Source of the DNA: Jackrogersella multiformis
Taxonomy: Eukaryota; Ascomycota; Sordariomycetes; Xylariales; Hypoxylaceae
Direction: 5' to 3'
Assembly: GCA_902806575.1 (NCBI GenBank)
Contig: CADCXD010000009.1
Coordinates: 2,790,001-2,854,000 of the forward strand
DNA: 64,000 bases
Position numbers and translations under genes: made by a program. Positions 24,545 to 36,594 of this stretch are shown here, in pieces. Under the pieces are notes generated by a model. It had not been told where the DNA came from. It ran no database searches and saw nothing but the letters and a program-made list of their open reading frames with translations. How positions within the stretch are numbered: position 1 is the stretch's first letter; every line of letters begins with the position of its first letter.

Positions 24545-26317
24545 ATGACGAAACTCGCGTCACTATTTCAAATTTCAATATGGCTTCTTGCCGGGCAGGT
24601 GTCGTGCGGGTCCATTGCAGCATGGTGGAATGCGCGAGGGCCTAGCTTCATAATGCAGGACGATGAGACGGGTGGCATACGATACAGTCTCTGCAACAGC
24701 AACAACACGCCAATATTTCCGGACGACAAGACGCTCACGACAGCTTTCACATCGTACATCCCAAAAAACAAAACAAGTCTAGCTGCAACGGGGTGGGCGG
24801 ATAGTGAGACTGCTTGGGTGAGTGAAGCTAGGGCGTTCTCATCGTTGTGTGAAATGAGCCAAGTGGAGTCAGCCAGATTCTGAGAGCTTTGCTGACGCCA
24901 GCCAATAGGCCTCAATTTTCTACCTGGATAATAACGACGAGATTGTCAATGCGCTCCTGAAATGCGACTGGGACACAGGGCATTGGCAAAGTACGGGCGA
25001 GTTTATCACTTCCGGTGGTGCTCCCAAAGTGGCACCGACTTCAGGTCTATCGGCTGTGCTGCTGGGATCCAAGGGTGGCTATCGCGTATACTATAACGAC
25101 CTCGACGGCACTCTGCACCAAATTGGGTATACCTCTTCTACATCGTGGGCTTACTATGGCGTCGTCTCACACGATGTGGCTTCTACTCAGGCCATCGGGT
25201 CTACATTCACTAAGACTAATATCTCGGTCGTAAGGCCCAGAGATGACGGTAACATGGGAGTGTCACGGTGGTATAGCGACAATCTGTGGCATCTATGTAT
25301 GTTTTTTTCACAAACTTCGTTTGCCGACTTGATCACGACACTAACGACATCCCCATAGCAACCTTCCCAGAGGCCCTGACACTATCAGGCAATAAATCCA
25401 CCAACGCAACCAAAGCCTCGGACCTCAAGCTCAGCTCAACCCCCGCTAACTTCACCCTGCCGGCCTGGGATGGCAACGCGTCGGCGCTCGCCATGGGCGT
25501 CGACAGCGCGTACACGCGCAGCGTCTTCTACGTCGGGTCCGACCGCAAGGTGTACCAGGTCGGCAACAAGAACTACACGTGGAAGATGTTCGACCTACCT
25601 GAAGACAACCCCCTGGCCGACAAGTCCGGCGGGCCCATCGCTATCGCCAACGACTTCGACTCCAACTCGATGCGCCTGTACTATGTAAGCGGCGGCCGCG
25701 TCGTCGAGGCCAATGGCGACCGCGGCATGTGGGGAACGGCAACAGTGCTCGCGACCTTCAACGCTAGCCAGCCCACGACCACGCCGACGCCGGACCCGGA
25801 ACCGAGCTCACCGGCACCGACCGCGACCGAGGTCCCTGCTTCACAGAACACCGGAAGCGGCCTGGACGACAGTGCTAAAGTCGGGATTGGCGTCGGTCTC
25901 ACACTCGGCGTCATCGCCGTCGCAGGGATGGTATTTACGTTCTGGTACTTACGGGCGCGCCAGCGCAAGCGAGACGAGAAGGCTGCCGCGGAAAGCGCCG
26001 CGTTGGGCGGCGGTGACCAATTCGGGACCCCGGCCACGACGCTCTTCGTTGCCGACAGCTCTAAGTCAATCCACACTGTTGACGGGTACCCCGGTTCTCC
26101 ACAGACTGGATACCACCAGCCGTACGTGCAGCCACAGGGATATCCGGCGCAGCCGGTAGGGTACGGGCAGTTTCCGCAGCAGAACGGCGGGTGGGTAGCA
26201 AACAACGGCGCGCCGCAGCCGCCGTATTACTACCAACAGCAACAGCAACCGCAGGAGCTGCCGGAGGCGCAGAAGCCCGTCGAGATGATGGGCGAAGGCC
26301 ACTACAAGGAGATTTGA
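24545..26317 (+). CDS. Single-pass membrane protein with lectin-like (beta-propeller-type) ectodomain
   Basis: Three exons (24545-24817, 24909-25296, 25359-26317) give 539 aa. A hydrophobic signal peptide covers about residues 1-21 (SIWLLAGQVSC). The ectodomain has repeated blades of the form GG-Y-R-V-Y-YND-DG-LHQ and SVFYVGSDRKVYQVG, reminiscent of fungal fucose-specific lectin-like propellers, with several N-glycosylation sequons (NKT, NKS, NAT, NFT, NAS). A Pro/Thr-rich stalk (TTTPTPDPEPSSPAPT) precedes one transmembrane helix at about 394-417 (GIGVGLTLGVIAVAGMVFTFWYL). A basic stop-transfer (RARQRKRDEK) and a Pro/Gln/Tyr-rich cytosolic tail follow. The topology suggests a cell-surface sensor or adhesion protein. 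The lectin assignment is by resemblance only and sugar binding is not shown. Confidence 0.78.
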
Positions 26318-29300
26318 CATGGACGCGTCTAATAATCCAACCGATGTACTGTGTGGCGGGAGGCAGCAGGTGGGAATCTATGTTCGGTGAAAGGGGGGAG
26401 TGCAGCTTGCGTCTGTATATAGGTGCCTGTCATCATATTGTTGCATATGCGTAAATAGAATGCTAGATAATAATTATAACAATTAGTATTGCTGTTGCTG
26501 TTGGCGTCGATAGTTAGTTAGATAGCATCTGAGGTACATTGGTACTACCCCTATTTTCTAGTTCGTTTACAACATAACATACCTGATCATATATTGAAAG
26601 TCTATTTTCGAATTGAACCCGAGATCTCTCGTGAACTACTACTTGCTTTATCATGATTCATCATTGATAGGTTTCAGTAAGAATGATTGATATGATAAAC
26701 ACGAGGATAAATAAATGATAGTGTCTTGTACCATAGAATGTTACTTCTTATTCTACCTATTAGTTCATCAAGCTTATCTTAAACATACATACCTATTTAG
26801 CCTCGTTATTTATTTAAATTAGTCGTGTATTCTTAATTATCGTATAGTTCTCCCACTGGTTAAGAATAGCTAGGATCAAGTCAAACAAACGACTGACACC
26901 AACGCAGTATTATGAGTACCATTCACTGATGGCGCTAACCAACACATAGGCATTAGGTTAGTAGCTATGATATCTACAGTTCTCTTCATATATATTATGT
27001 CATGAATACTGACACCTACCAACCTAACGACACGATATAGTCGCGAGATTCTATCTTCTAGACTTAGGTTGTAACATCATAACTCTTAAATAGTAGGACT
27101 ATGGTACGATATAAATTGGACTTTCGTATATCTTGTCTCCACTATAAAACGTGTCCTTGGATCCGGACAGACTTATCTGAAGTTTGGAAAGTCACGGGCT
27201 AATCGTAACAAAGTTTAAATAGTGTAGTTGAATAGCTAAAAGTTTGTTTGGGCCCGAGATTTATTGACATCCGGTGCGGCCCGCAAACCTTGATATGTGG
27301 ACCGGAGTATAATTGGATATCGTATTTCCTACGATGGAAGGGACAACAGCTCGAACTCGTTTTGTATCCTATAGGGTCTGACATTAATATGGATTCTTCA
27401 CTGATTTCAGGGGTATCATGATCAATGGTTCATGAGAAAAAGGGAGAAAACAGGCCACCCTGGTCGTTGTCGATGGTTGATTGTTTATATGTACATATTT
27501 GATGCCCAATTGCCAAATCACGAACTGGTTCCGTAAAAGAGTTCCTGATTATATGGGGAATACATGAAGCTCTGGAGAATCCTTGAATGTATTGGGTGTA
27601 TGTTGAAGTTGCATAGACATATGTATAATTTATATCCTCCCCAATTATTGATCTTCAACCCCGTGATTTCCAGATTTTTTTTCATCATGAATCCAAATGT
27701 TACCTAGGTAATCTCAGTCATCGGCTAATTCGGTACAAAGTTACATTGCTAGTCAATCATCACGAGGTGGTCTAAGCTTGCTTGACGATAATGGAGGCCC
27801 TAGGAAAAAAACAGATGAAAATTGAAAAACTAGATCAGGTAAAGACTAGGATTGAACTGCATCATTGCGTCAGCATCCTCCCCACTGGTTTTGAACCCCA
27901 CCATCTCTCTCCCTCCTCAGGCTTCTCTGCGCCTATCCGTTATAGTCTACTAACCTCGCCAACCACTCATCAACAGCCCTCGGTACCCCTCAGACTTGGC
28001 AGCTGGAATATGCAGCAAGTTCTAAGTATGATGCCATCCGATTTCCGTTTCGATTTCGATTTCTTTCTTTCTATAATAGAAGCAAACTATAGGTAACTAT
28101 AAAAACGGAAGAAAACAAGATACAAGATTAAAAAAAAACCAAACGAGTCTGGCGTGAATTCGGTGAAAATAGCGATAGTGTTCGGCACTTCTCTGACGCA
28201 GCATACAGGGCGGTATCGTGAGCAAAGGTGGCGCGTGGCATGTCCCGGTCTATCGCATGGTCGATATTACATATGCAATATGCAACTGGTCTGAAGGGCA
28301 GAGGGCACAGCCTACTAGGTAAATTTGGCTGCCCAACTGCGTCCGGCTGTTTGTCTCACATACACTACAGACTGGCCCTGGTTGTCTCACGAGGGCCACC
28401 AGTCACGCTCAGCCTGCAGCGTCCTGCTGAGTGAGCAAGCGACGAGTTCGCGCGGAATCTCAAGACACCCTGCCCTACAACTGTCTACTATTAGTCGCTA
28501 GCTATTTGGAGGGTCCTCTATTTTCTACACGATGGGGTAAAGCCACAATTCGAATGCACCACCACTTCATCAGTATTAGAATCTTCATGTGTACTAACAC
28601 TTTCTTTCGTCGCCTTGCTCGCTTGATTCCGTGACATTCTTCTTGTTACAGCACCCGCAAACCCCCGTTCCCCTCTCGTACCTATAGTAGCATCGCCAGG
28701 TCGAGAGGATCCTAGCTTACCTAGTTTTGCCAGCCCTAGCCTGCCTTGATTCCCGCCCACCGCTCCAAGCCAACCCCCCTGCCATTTTTTCTCGTGCTTT
28801 ATTAGTCTCTTCTGCCCAGTTACTGCTGTGGTATGACGACGTTGTCTTTCCTAGCTTTCTCCCAGTCCAGAATTACAAGTTTAAACGGGTTGATTCCCAA
28901 TGAGATCTGTCATTCTTCTCATCTGTGAATCTACCATTTTGTACGACTGTCTTGACACCTAATCCGACGAGGCCTTATTAGCTTGCCAGCAACGGCGCCA
29001 ATCCCGGGATTTAAATCGTGTGACCCTCCATCAACTTCCAGGTCCTTCTGACACATATTCAGCTCTAATAACTCACACAAAATTTGACATTCTTCCAACC
29101 GTCGCTTAACTTCATAACTCTCCCGCTAGAGAATAACGGTTGAAGAGAAAATTCCAGATTTAGACAGCGATAGGACGTTACATACCTATTTCCAAGCGTT
29201 GATCATTTCCAAATCAGCCCACAACTACTGAAGTTCCCCTTCTACCCCGCTGCTGCCGCAAGAGTGACGCACTTCAACGGTGAATCTTTCACCACCACCT

Positions 29301-29383
29301 ATTGATAGGCTCATTCTTCCGTCTACCCTTCACACGATCCCCTTGAGCACAGAAATCGACGATCAAGCGTCGAAATTGAGGAG
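26318..29383. other. Intergenic region, 3.1 kb
   Basis: This is the largest gene-free stretch. The first 1.4 kb is AT-rich with no open frame of note. Frames at 27782-28096 and 28228-28634 are unrecognised and lack splice or start support. The last 500 bases before 29384 probably contain the promoter and leader of the Arg-rich protein gene. An unannotated non-coding transcript cannot be excluded. Confidence 0.45.
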
Positions 29384-31241
29384 ATGGCGTACAGAAGTAG
29401 CCGAAGCGATATGAGCGAAAGAGACTATACTCCGGGTCCGCCGCGGAGGGCTCCAACTCGGGAAGTCGATGACTTCGAGCTCTATGAGCGACGAGAACGT
29501 CGCAGCCCACCGCCTCGCAGAGTAGCCGTGAGAGAGTATGAAGACCTAGAGCGGGATCGCGGCAGAGTAGACCGCACCCCCGCATTTCTCAAAGAAGATG
29601 CGAGGAGACCAGAGACTGGGGCCTTAGTTCTGCGCCAGCGTGAGGTCGAGACTGTCGACCGCCGACGTCGTAGTCCTAGTCCTATCCGGTATCGAGAGCG
29701 CATCGTCGAGAAGGAGCGCGAGCGGGCACCTTCTATGCCTCCGGAGCGCCGGTCCAGATTCATCGAGCGATCACCATCACCACCCCCCACAACTGTGCGA
29801 GTAGAATCTCGCACGGTTGAAAGACGACGAGAGCGGTCGCCTACCCCGGATAGGGACCGCGAACTCATCCATTTACGTATCGAACGTGAAAAGGAGCGAG
29901 AGCGGGCTCCCTCTCCTAGTCCATCGCCACCGCCCCCTCCTGCGGTCATTCGAGGGCCGACAATCGAACGTGAGGTTATCACGCACTATCGTGATATCGA
30001 CCATGGTATGTTTCCTAATTAGTACTTTCACCTATGTCTAAGACACGATTATCTAATCCTGAAACAGGCCTCATGAGAGCAAAACCACCAACGCCACCTC
30101 CACCCCCACGCACCGCACCCCCTCAGGTCAGAGAGCGTGACATAGACATCGACATCGACATCCGCCGGAATGAAACCGACGTCGACATCCGCGAACGAAC
30201 CCGTTCCCGGTCGCGGCCGCGCGAGCGTCCTCGTCCGCTCCTGCGCCCGTCGTACTATGACGACGACGACCTGGTAATCGAGAAAGACCGGGAGATCGTC
30301 CGGCTGTCGGACACGCGGCGGCGGGCGCACTCGGCGGCGCCCCCGAGACAAGACTGGGAAGACGAGGCCGAGTACGTCACCAACAAGATCGACGCGCGCG
30401 GCCGCATGGGAGAGGCCTGGAACGGCGCCACCAAGGACTGGGAGATCGTCGACGTGCCGCCGGGCACGGAGCGCGTCAAGATGGACGGCGTCGGCGGCGG
30501 CAGCGCCGAGGTCAACTGGTCGCGGTACAGCGGCGTGCGGCGGTCCAAGTTCATCCCGGAGCGCGGCGGCACACCCGTCAGCGCGGTCAGCGAGCCGCTG
30601 CGCGAGATCATCCGCGAGCGCGAGCGCGAGCCGTCGCGCGACCGCGACCGCCTCAGCATCCAGGTCTTCGACAAGCGCGAGAAGTCGCGCGACCGCGAGG
30701 TCGAGGTCGAGGAGATCCAGGACCGCCGCATCTCCATCCGCGCCGACGGCGACAGGCCCGCCCCCCGCAAGCGCAGCGAGATGTGGACCGAGATCACCAA
30801 GGACCTCGTCGTGCGCGAGGCTATCGAACGCATGGGCTACGAGTACGAGGAGACGGAGTGGTTCTTCTACGTCATGCAGTACCTGCGCTACGTGAGTTCT
30901 CCCTTCGGCTATGTGACACTCGCACACGCTTCCCGCGTGTGTCCGTCATACAGCTTTTACTTTATTTCTACTTCGACTTTTGTTTGCACTTGTTAGGTTA
31001 GTTGGTTGTGTAGCGTGCTGACCACAGACATAAATAGGAGGACGTCCTCGAACTGGTTAACTTGTCCGATGACATACGCCGCCACCGCAAGCGCAGAGCC
31101 CAGGAGATCGAGTGGGAGCGCGATTGGGATCGTCGCCATCGCAGCCGCCGCTCGGTGAACTGGGATAAGGTCGACGACGAGCGCGTCGTCGAGCGCGAGG
31201 TCGTGTATGATCGCCCGAGCCACCACAAGTATATCCGGTAA
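29384..31241 (+). CDS. Arg/Glu-rich low-complexity protein with conserved C-terminal block (DUF8035-like)
   Basis: Three exons (29384-30005, 30068-30891, 31038-31241) give 549 aa. Residues 1 to about 400 are disordered, dominated by RE, RD, SP and Pro runs (RERERAPS, SPSPSPPPPPA, DIDIDIDIRRN), as in nuclear RNA-associated or scaffold proteins. A more ordered segment includes DARGRMGEAWNGATKDWEIV. The C-terminal block WTEITKDLVVREAIERMGYE, YEETEWFFYVMQYLRY and EDVLELVNLSDDIRRHRKRR is strongly fungal-specific and spans the last intron, which supports the splice. I associate this block with DUF8035 from memory; no function is established. The stop overlaps a donor-like GGTAAGC, so a further exon is possible but not needed. 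The middle exon is very GC-rich at third positions. Confidence 0.82.
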
Positions 31242-32739
31242 GCGACTCGCGAGAGACCTTATACGCGTTGGTAGAGCGGTAGCTGCAGTACGCTGCGGTT
31301 GATTCGAATCTGCTTGTGGGGATGAAAGGGTTGCAGCGGGAGACTGGAGGCCTTTGGAAACACACCACTTTGATGGATAGCCCGTCGGCGTTCTGATTGC
31401 ATTAACGATAATGACGGGTTGTCTCCGAGTTGCATCTCACAATGGCGGTTCCGGGGCGAGGTAACATCTGGCGGGTTTACTTTTCATTTGTTCTTTTCCC
31501 TATCATGAATGAATGTCACGGGATTACGAAGGCGATTTAAATCAAGCCAATTCAATTCAATTCAACTCATGAGCTGAGCAGAGCGGAGGTAATTCTTTTC
31601 CTTCTTTTACATTTCGGGCAGAGAGATGATGACTGAATGGTACTTTTTGGTTATTTGTTGTATCTAGACTGTTGAGTGAGTAGGAGGTAGGTACGGAAAT
31701 TGATCACGATTTATGACTATGACTTGAAGTTGTTTCTATGTACTGACGGTGTATGTTTACGTGTGCTAGGAAGCTTGCAAGATCTATCTAGGTAGATTAT
31801 GGCCTGCTATACACAGTTGAGCACTTAGGAAGTTGAGGTTATGTTCTACTTCACTGACACCGAGAGCTTACAAACAGTTTGTATCGTATATTTGCTCGTG
31901 TCTACCTCTGTGTAGTGACAGAGGTATTTCTATTGAATTATGTAGAGCCAAGAAAGTAAAAATATTTATTATGTCTTCTCAGTCCTTCCCCTTAACCCTC
32001 TCCTTAGCCTCCTCTTTGCCGCTGTTGATTACCAATGCCTTAATACTTACCTACTTCAATATAATATCTTAAATATGGTTTTATCTATAAGGCGTGTTGC
32101 TGGGTAAGTATTTCACCAGGAAGAAGACGGGAAGGAGAAAGAAAGGAGCTGGAGAGAGAGGTAAGTGAAGGGGATGTGGTGATCTTTTAAATGTCTATAT
32201 CGATCCAGCTCCCGTTTGAAGATCTAACTGGCGGGTATAGAGAATAAGGCTCTGTGGGTATATACCCTAGGTAGGTATGTGTATATGAGGGTGCATTCCC
32301 GCACAACATCATGTAACATATAATACAAACGAGATACACTGTCCACAACGGAAGTAGTATGTAGAAACTAAACCCAGGCTTAACCACTACGAGTAGTTAC
32401 TAATCTACGGATATTAATAGAGTTCTAGTGTGTGAAAGAAAGGTAGAAATAACATTTATGAAAGAGACTATGAGAGGGAAGTATATAACCTACCTATTGC
32501 ATGTAACAGTCCTCACTGTCACCGGTTATAACCTCAGTAATGTCATAATACCACAGCAAAAGGGTGTAAATATAGAATGGGTCAATATTCAGATTAGAGA
32601 ATCATGATCGCTTGAGAAAAGAAAACCAAAACATCATAGGTGTGATATTGGATCAGTCCATCTGTACCATTGCCCTCCCCTGGTGCCCTTCGAGTACCTA
32701 TATCTGATTCATGGTCCCTCGCGAGGAACCTCTTACAAA
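31242..32739. other. Intergenic region, convergent 3' ends
   Basis: This lies between the 3' ends of the Arg-rich gene (plus) and the ankyrin gene (minus). There is no supportable gene. A short tract near 31269-31312 vaguely resembles tRNA A and B boxes but does not fold (see rejected items). AT-rich 3' UTR-like sequence dominates. Confidence 0.45.
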
Positions 32740-35603
32740 CTAGTTCGTGTCTTCGGCAACTAGTCCCCTTTCTTCATCTCCATTCTCATCCTCATCTTCA
32801 TCCTCTTCAGATTCGCCCTCATATTCATCCTGTTCAGACTCGTCATCATCTTCATTCTTAGGGCCGTATTTACTATTGCAATAATAGTTATCGAATGGAT
32901 CAGTTCCAATCTGCTCCTTGGACACTTCAATAAACTCCTCTATAGACTCAATAGCAGCTTCTACCATCTCTTCCTTGATTTGGATGTCAATAACTCGGAA
33001 TGTTTCATGTTCTTCCGGGATCTTCCAACGAATCTTCTCCTGAATGATATGCTTCAAGACCTCTCGCGCAAGGGTGTAGTTGTGGTTTTTCAGATGTTGG
33101 ACGACTGTTTCTAAGGTCTGGATCTCGGCGCCTAGATAGCGATCTCTCACACCGCTAAGAAGCCTCCCGAATGCTTTGATATCGTCCTTGCTTGGCGGCA
33201 GAACATTGCTTGGTAACCATGAGGGATCCGTTCGCATCCTCAATTCGAATGCGTCTAATGAAGTATATCCATTATCATATCGCCATCGTACATCCACTGT
33301 AAACCCTGTTTCGCTAAGAATATTCATGGTTTCTGACCTACTCCCCGCTGCAGCGTAGAACAAAGCATTGCCACGACTCGGGGTATCATCAAACTTACAG
33401 CCAGCATCAACCAGTAGGCGAAGCATAGTATCGTGGTTAAATATCAATGCCAATATCAAAGGCGTTTGGCCTATGCCATTTTTCTCCTCTAGGTTTGCCC
33501 CTATGCAAACAAGTAGTTGAAATTTTTCCAATACCTCTGCCGTGTCTGGGTTGGTCGCAAGCACGTGTAGTGCACTCCCCAAATTACAAAATTCCTTATG
33601 TAGAGCACCATTTTTCAAAAGAAGGTTAATAATCTCCGTCGAGCCCTTTACAGCGGATATGATCGCGCTATAGAATGCAGAGAAACCATCCAGTCGAACA
33701 AGATTGACATCGCACCTGCCGTTAATTAGAGCCTGGACACAATCACGACTTCCGATATATACGGCTTCCATTAGCGGTGTATACGTCGATGAATTGACAA
33801 CGTCAACGTTTGCGCCGTGGGATATTAAAGTTTGGATCGCAGTACTGTCATGCTGATGTACGGCCCAGTGCAAAGGTGTCCAACCAAAGTTATCCAATGA
33901 GTTGATACTTTCTGAACATTCCTTTAAAATTGATGCTAGGTCACCACGGTTTCGTATTGCCTCGTGAATTGGCCAGCAATCTTCCATACTCTCGTCGAGT
34001 GCCATCACATTTTGCAAGATGATTATCTCTTTATCCTGAAATCCGTTTTTTTTACGAGATAATAAATACCTAGCCCTCATTGCTAGATGTCTGCAATACT
34101 AATAAGTTTGACTATAATCACACGACGGAAAACTTCAAAACACTTACTTCGCAACATCCGTATCCCGAAGAATCGACATTGATTCATCGATAAAGATTGA
34201 TAGGATCTCAATTTGGCTACAATTTATAGCATACTAGTATACACTATTACTATGAATTTCTTTTTTAACATATAAGAAGACTTACACTCATAAGGTTATT
34301 AGATAGGCTGGCATCAAGAGGAGAGTATTCTCTGCGAAACAAGCGCCAACGCACTATTTCAATTTTCCCCGCGTGTATTTCGTACAAGATTGGCTCGTAT
34401 GGCGAAAGCATGCGCGCGACGCGTAAGTGAAGTGAGGCGCCGACCCCGACGACGCTAGTAAAAGACAGACGCGCCTCGAGGGCCCGAGAGCAGAACAGGA
34501 GCGGAAAGCGAAGATTGATGTAAACTGGGGAGCGAGCACGCCGACATGTGTATACATCACAACTTCGGGTACCGAGTCGAGGGACGATCTTATAGACAGA
34601 ATTCAACCACCCGTATAGAGGCGAGGTAGCAGGGTGTGGTCGTGTTCGAGAAGTAGGCGAGTGGCACTGGCATAGGCAACCTCTAGTACAAGATCTTGAG
34701 AATGTAGCCGTGAGTTGCACGAGTGGCTCGGAATTCTGGGTTGTCCTCTGGTCAGGAGGGAACCGCGGGGAGACACTATCTACAGCGCCCGACATATTTG
34801 ATTGATCGACATCACAGGGTATTGCATCGATATTGACAACACTGGTTCCTGTGCTAGCTTTTGATATGTTGAACTCGTTATTAGTACCAACAACATGGGA
34901 TATCACCTCACCAACATGCTGCGACTGGTTTCTGAGCTGTACTGGAGAGAGGGGAGGCCTGGAGAGGGGAGGAGACCTGGTGAGTGCGCTTGGCCCATTA
35001 CTACCGTGTGAATATCCACGAGCATCATCCCATTAGCCCTTCAATAAGGTCAGTATAAAGTTGAAGGTTACAGCAAGGAATGATTCTAAGCGTACGTTGA
35101 AGCATAGAATGAAGTTAAACTCAATATGGTCTCTAGATCATTGCAAGTCCTTTTTGCTTTTTCGCCCAGCGAGGCGATTCGTTTTCTATATCGAAACCAT
35201 TGCACTCTGGCGACTTTCAGCGGGCCATTTCCCTTTCTTGTCCGTTGGCATTTACGGCCAAACTCTTCAAGCTGCGGCACAACCGATTCCAAATCAACTT
35301 TGACACGTTCTAATAGTAGTAATGTAGGTTGCGGGATTCGAAGCCTGGCTCTCAAATCGTCGTCTGGTAGATTATCTATTGTTTCTCTAAGGAGGTTCCC
35401 AAACGCGTTGAGCATTTCCATCTAGTAATTTTAGCCGCATGACTTAGGTTAGTAAAGTGAGAGTGCGACTGACATTATTGAGTAATTCAAGTAACTCCTT
35501 GCGTGCAGATGATCATAGATTTCAGCACTTCGATGATCTTTGGAGTAGCGGCCAGTGCTTGGCCGATGGCGATGAAGCTGGCAATTGCGCTAACGACATC
35601 CAT
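32740..35603 (-). CDS. STAND N-domain / ankyrin-repeat protein, probably frameshifted
   Basis: Minus-strand exons are 35603-35474, 35421-35096, 34958-34286, 34233-34148 and 34090-32740. The N terminus (MDVVSAIASFIAIGQALAAT) is the Helo-like fungal STAND N-terminal domain. A middle part holds the family signature CLCQCHSPTSRTR followed by LFRREYSPLDASLSNNLM. Then come ankyrin repeats (GWTPLHWAVHQHDSTAIQTL, TYTPLMEAVYIGS and others) and an Asp/Glu-rich tail. Exons 2-5 join in perfect phase. Exon 1 does not: the frame of MDVVSAIAS...VLKSM runs to a stop, while the continuation SSARKELLELLNN, in phase with exon 2, is offset by one base near 35500-35515. The summed exons are 855 codons plus one base. 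This is either a real frameshift (pseudogene), an assembly indel, or a non-standard intron. A shortened product from the ATG at 35421 would be open throughout. Confidence 0.75.
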
Positions 35604-36594
35604 TCCGCAACTCTTTCGGCGAACACCAAATAAATCAACACAAGAGAGAGAATACCTGGGGTCGAGAAATTCTATCAGCGACATGAAGGGTGGTGGGTAC
35701 CAGTTATGACAAGACAGGCGCATAGACCACCACGCTGTGTATCCCTATCCAGCCAACCAAGCCACGGGGAGTATGCAGGCTCGACATTGAACTTGACCGC
35801 AGCAATCCTTGTGGCTTGCTGATATGAAGCTTATTTGTCTAAAAATTAAAGATGGCCTAGATGCACGCCTCAGTGGGAGGCTTAGACTTGCCAGTTAAGA
35901 AGCACATTGTCTTAGGCGTTTTCGAAGTCTGAAAGCGCTAGCTTCTCGATACAACAAGTCTAGAGTGCCTAGGAGATAAATCACGCAGGCATAAAAGTAA
36001 ATAGGATAGGCGCCACTTCGACCTTGGTACGTTGACCGATTTTCTAGACTGCCTAGGTACCTAGTTTGATTGGCCTTCCGTGTTTTATTCGTATTGGGAA
36101 CCTGCAGTTGGCACTCGGGGTTTGAAGCAGGCTGAGATTCCCTACCTACCTTCCCACCCACCTAGGTACCCCTAGGCGTCATCCAAGGTTGAACGATAAT
36201 CGAGCAATATTTGGAGATAATTGGATGGGTATGATTCGGACTGACGTGCAGATTAGCATAAAACCCCCAAACACGTACTAGGCGACTAGATATCGTTGCA
36301 ATGACAAACAAGGCACATTCACACCATGATTGTAGTTAGCAAAAGTTAGCAAGAGTCGACCCTTTAGATTGATAGTGCCTTTCATTCATTCCTGTCAAAA
36401 ATGTAACCGAGTTCGACGCCGTTGCCACAATCAAGCATTCCGCATTTCCTCCAACCAACGCCGTCAAATGCATCATCCCCGGCGCCGCTACGCCGCGGGT
36501 GCGGCGACCAGTGTATCATCCGGGCAGACAAACAGTCCGACCCCATAGAACTCCGTAATTTGCAGCGTAAAACGCCATAGCCTTTTGGAAGGGC
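35604..36594. other. Intergenic region between ankyrin gene start and NC2-beta 3' end
   Basis: About 1 kb. It should contain the promoter of the ankyrin gene and the 3' UTR of NC2-beta. TACCTAGG/CCTAGGTACC-type words occur around 36050-36175. An 88-codon minus-strand frame (35895-36161) is unrecognised and not called. Confidence 0.45.

Noticed and set aside
27830..27910. Possible minus-strand tRNA suggested by GGATTGAACT and GTTTTGAACCCC
   Set aside because: No A box or foldable arms at proper spacing.
30049..30927. 292-codon open frame antisense to the Arg-rich protein exon
   Set aside because: It arises from the very GC-rich, RE/RD-repeat coding exon on the plus strand. The translation is Ala/Leu/Val/Asp-rich without any family resemblance, and the plus-strand model has conserved C-terminal sequence.
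31269..31312. tRNA-like A box (TGGTAGAGCGG) and B-box-like GATTCGAATCT
   Set aside because: Spacing between the boxes is too short, no cloverleaf can be drawn, and it lies within a probable 3' UTR.
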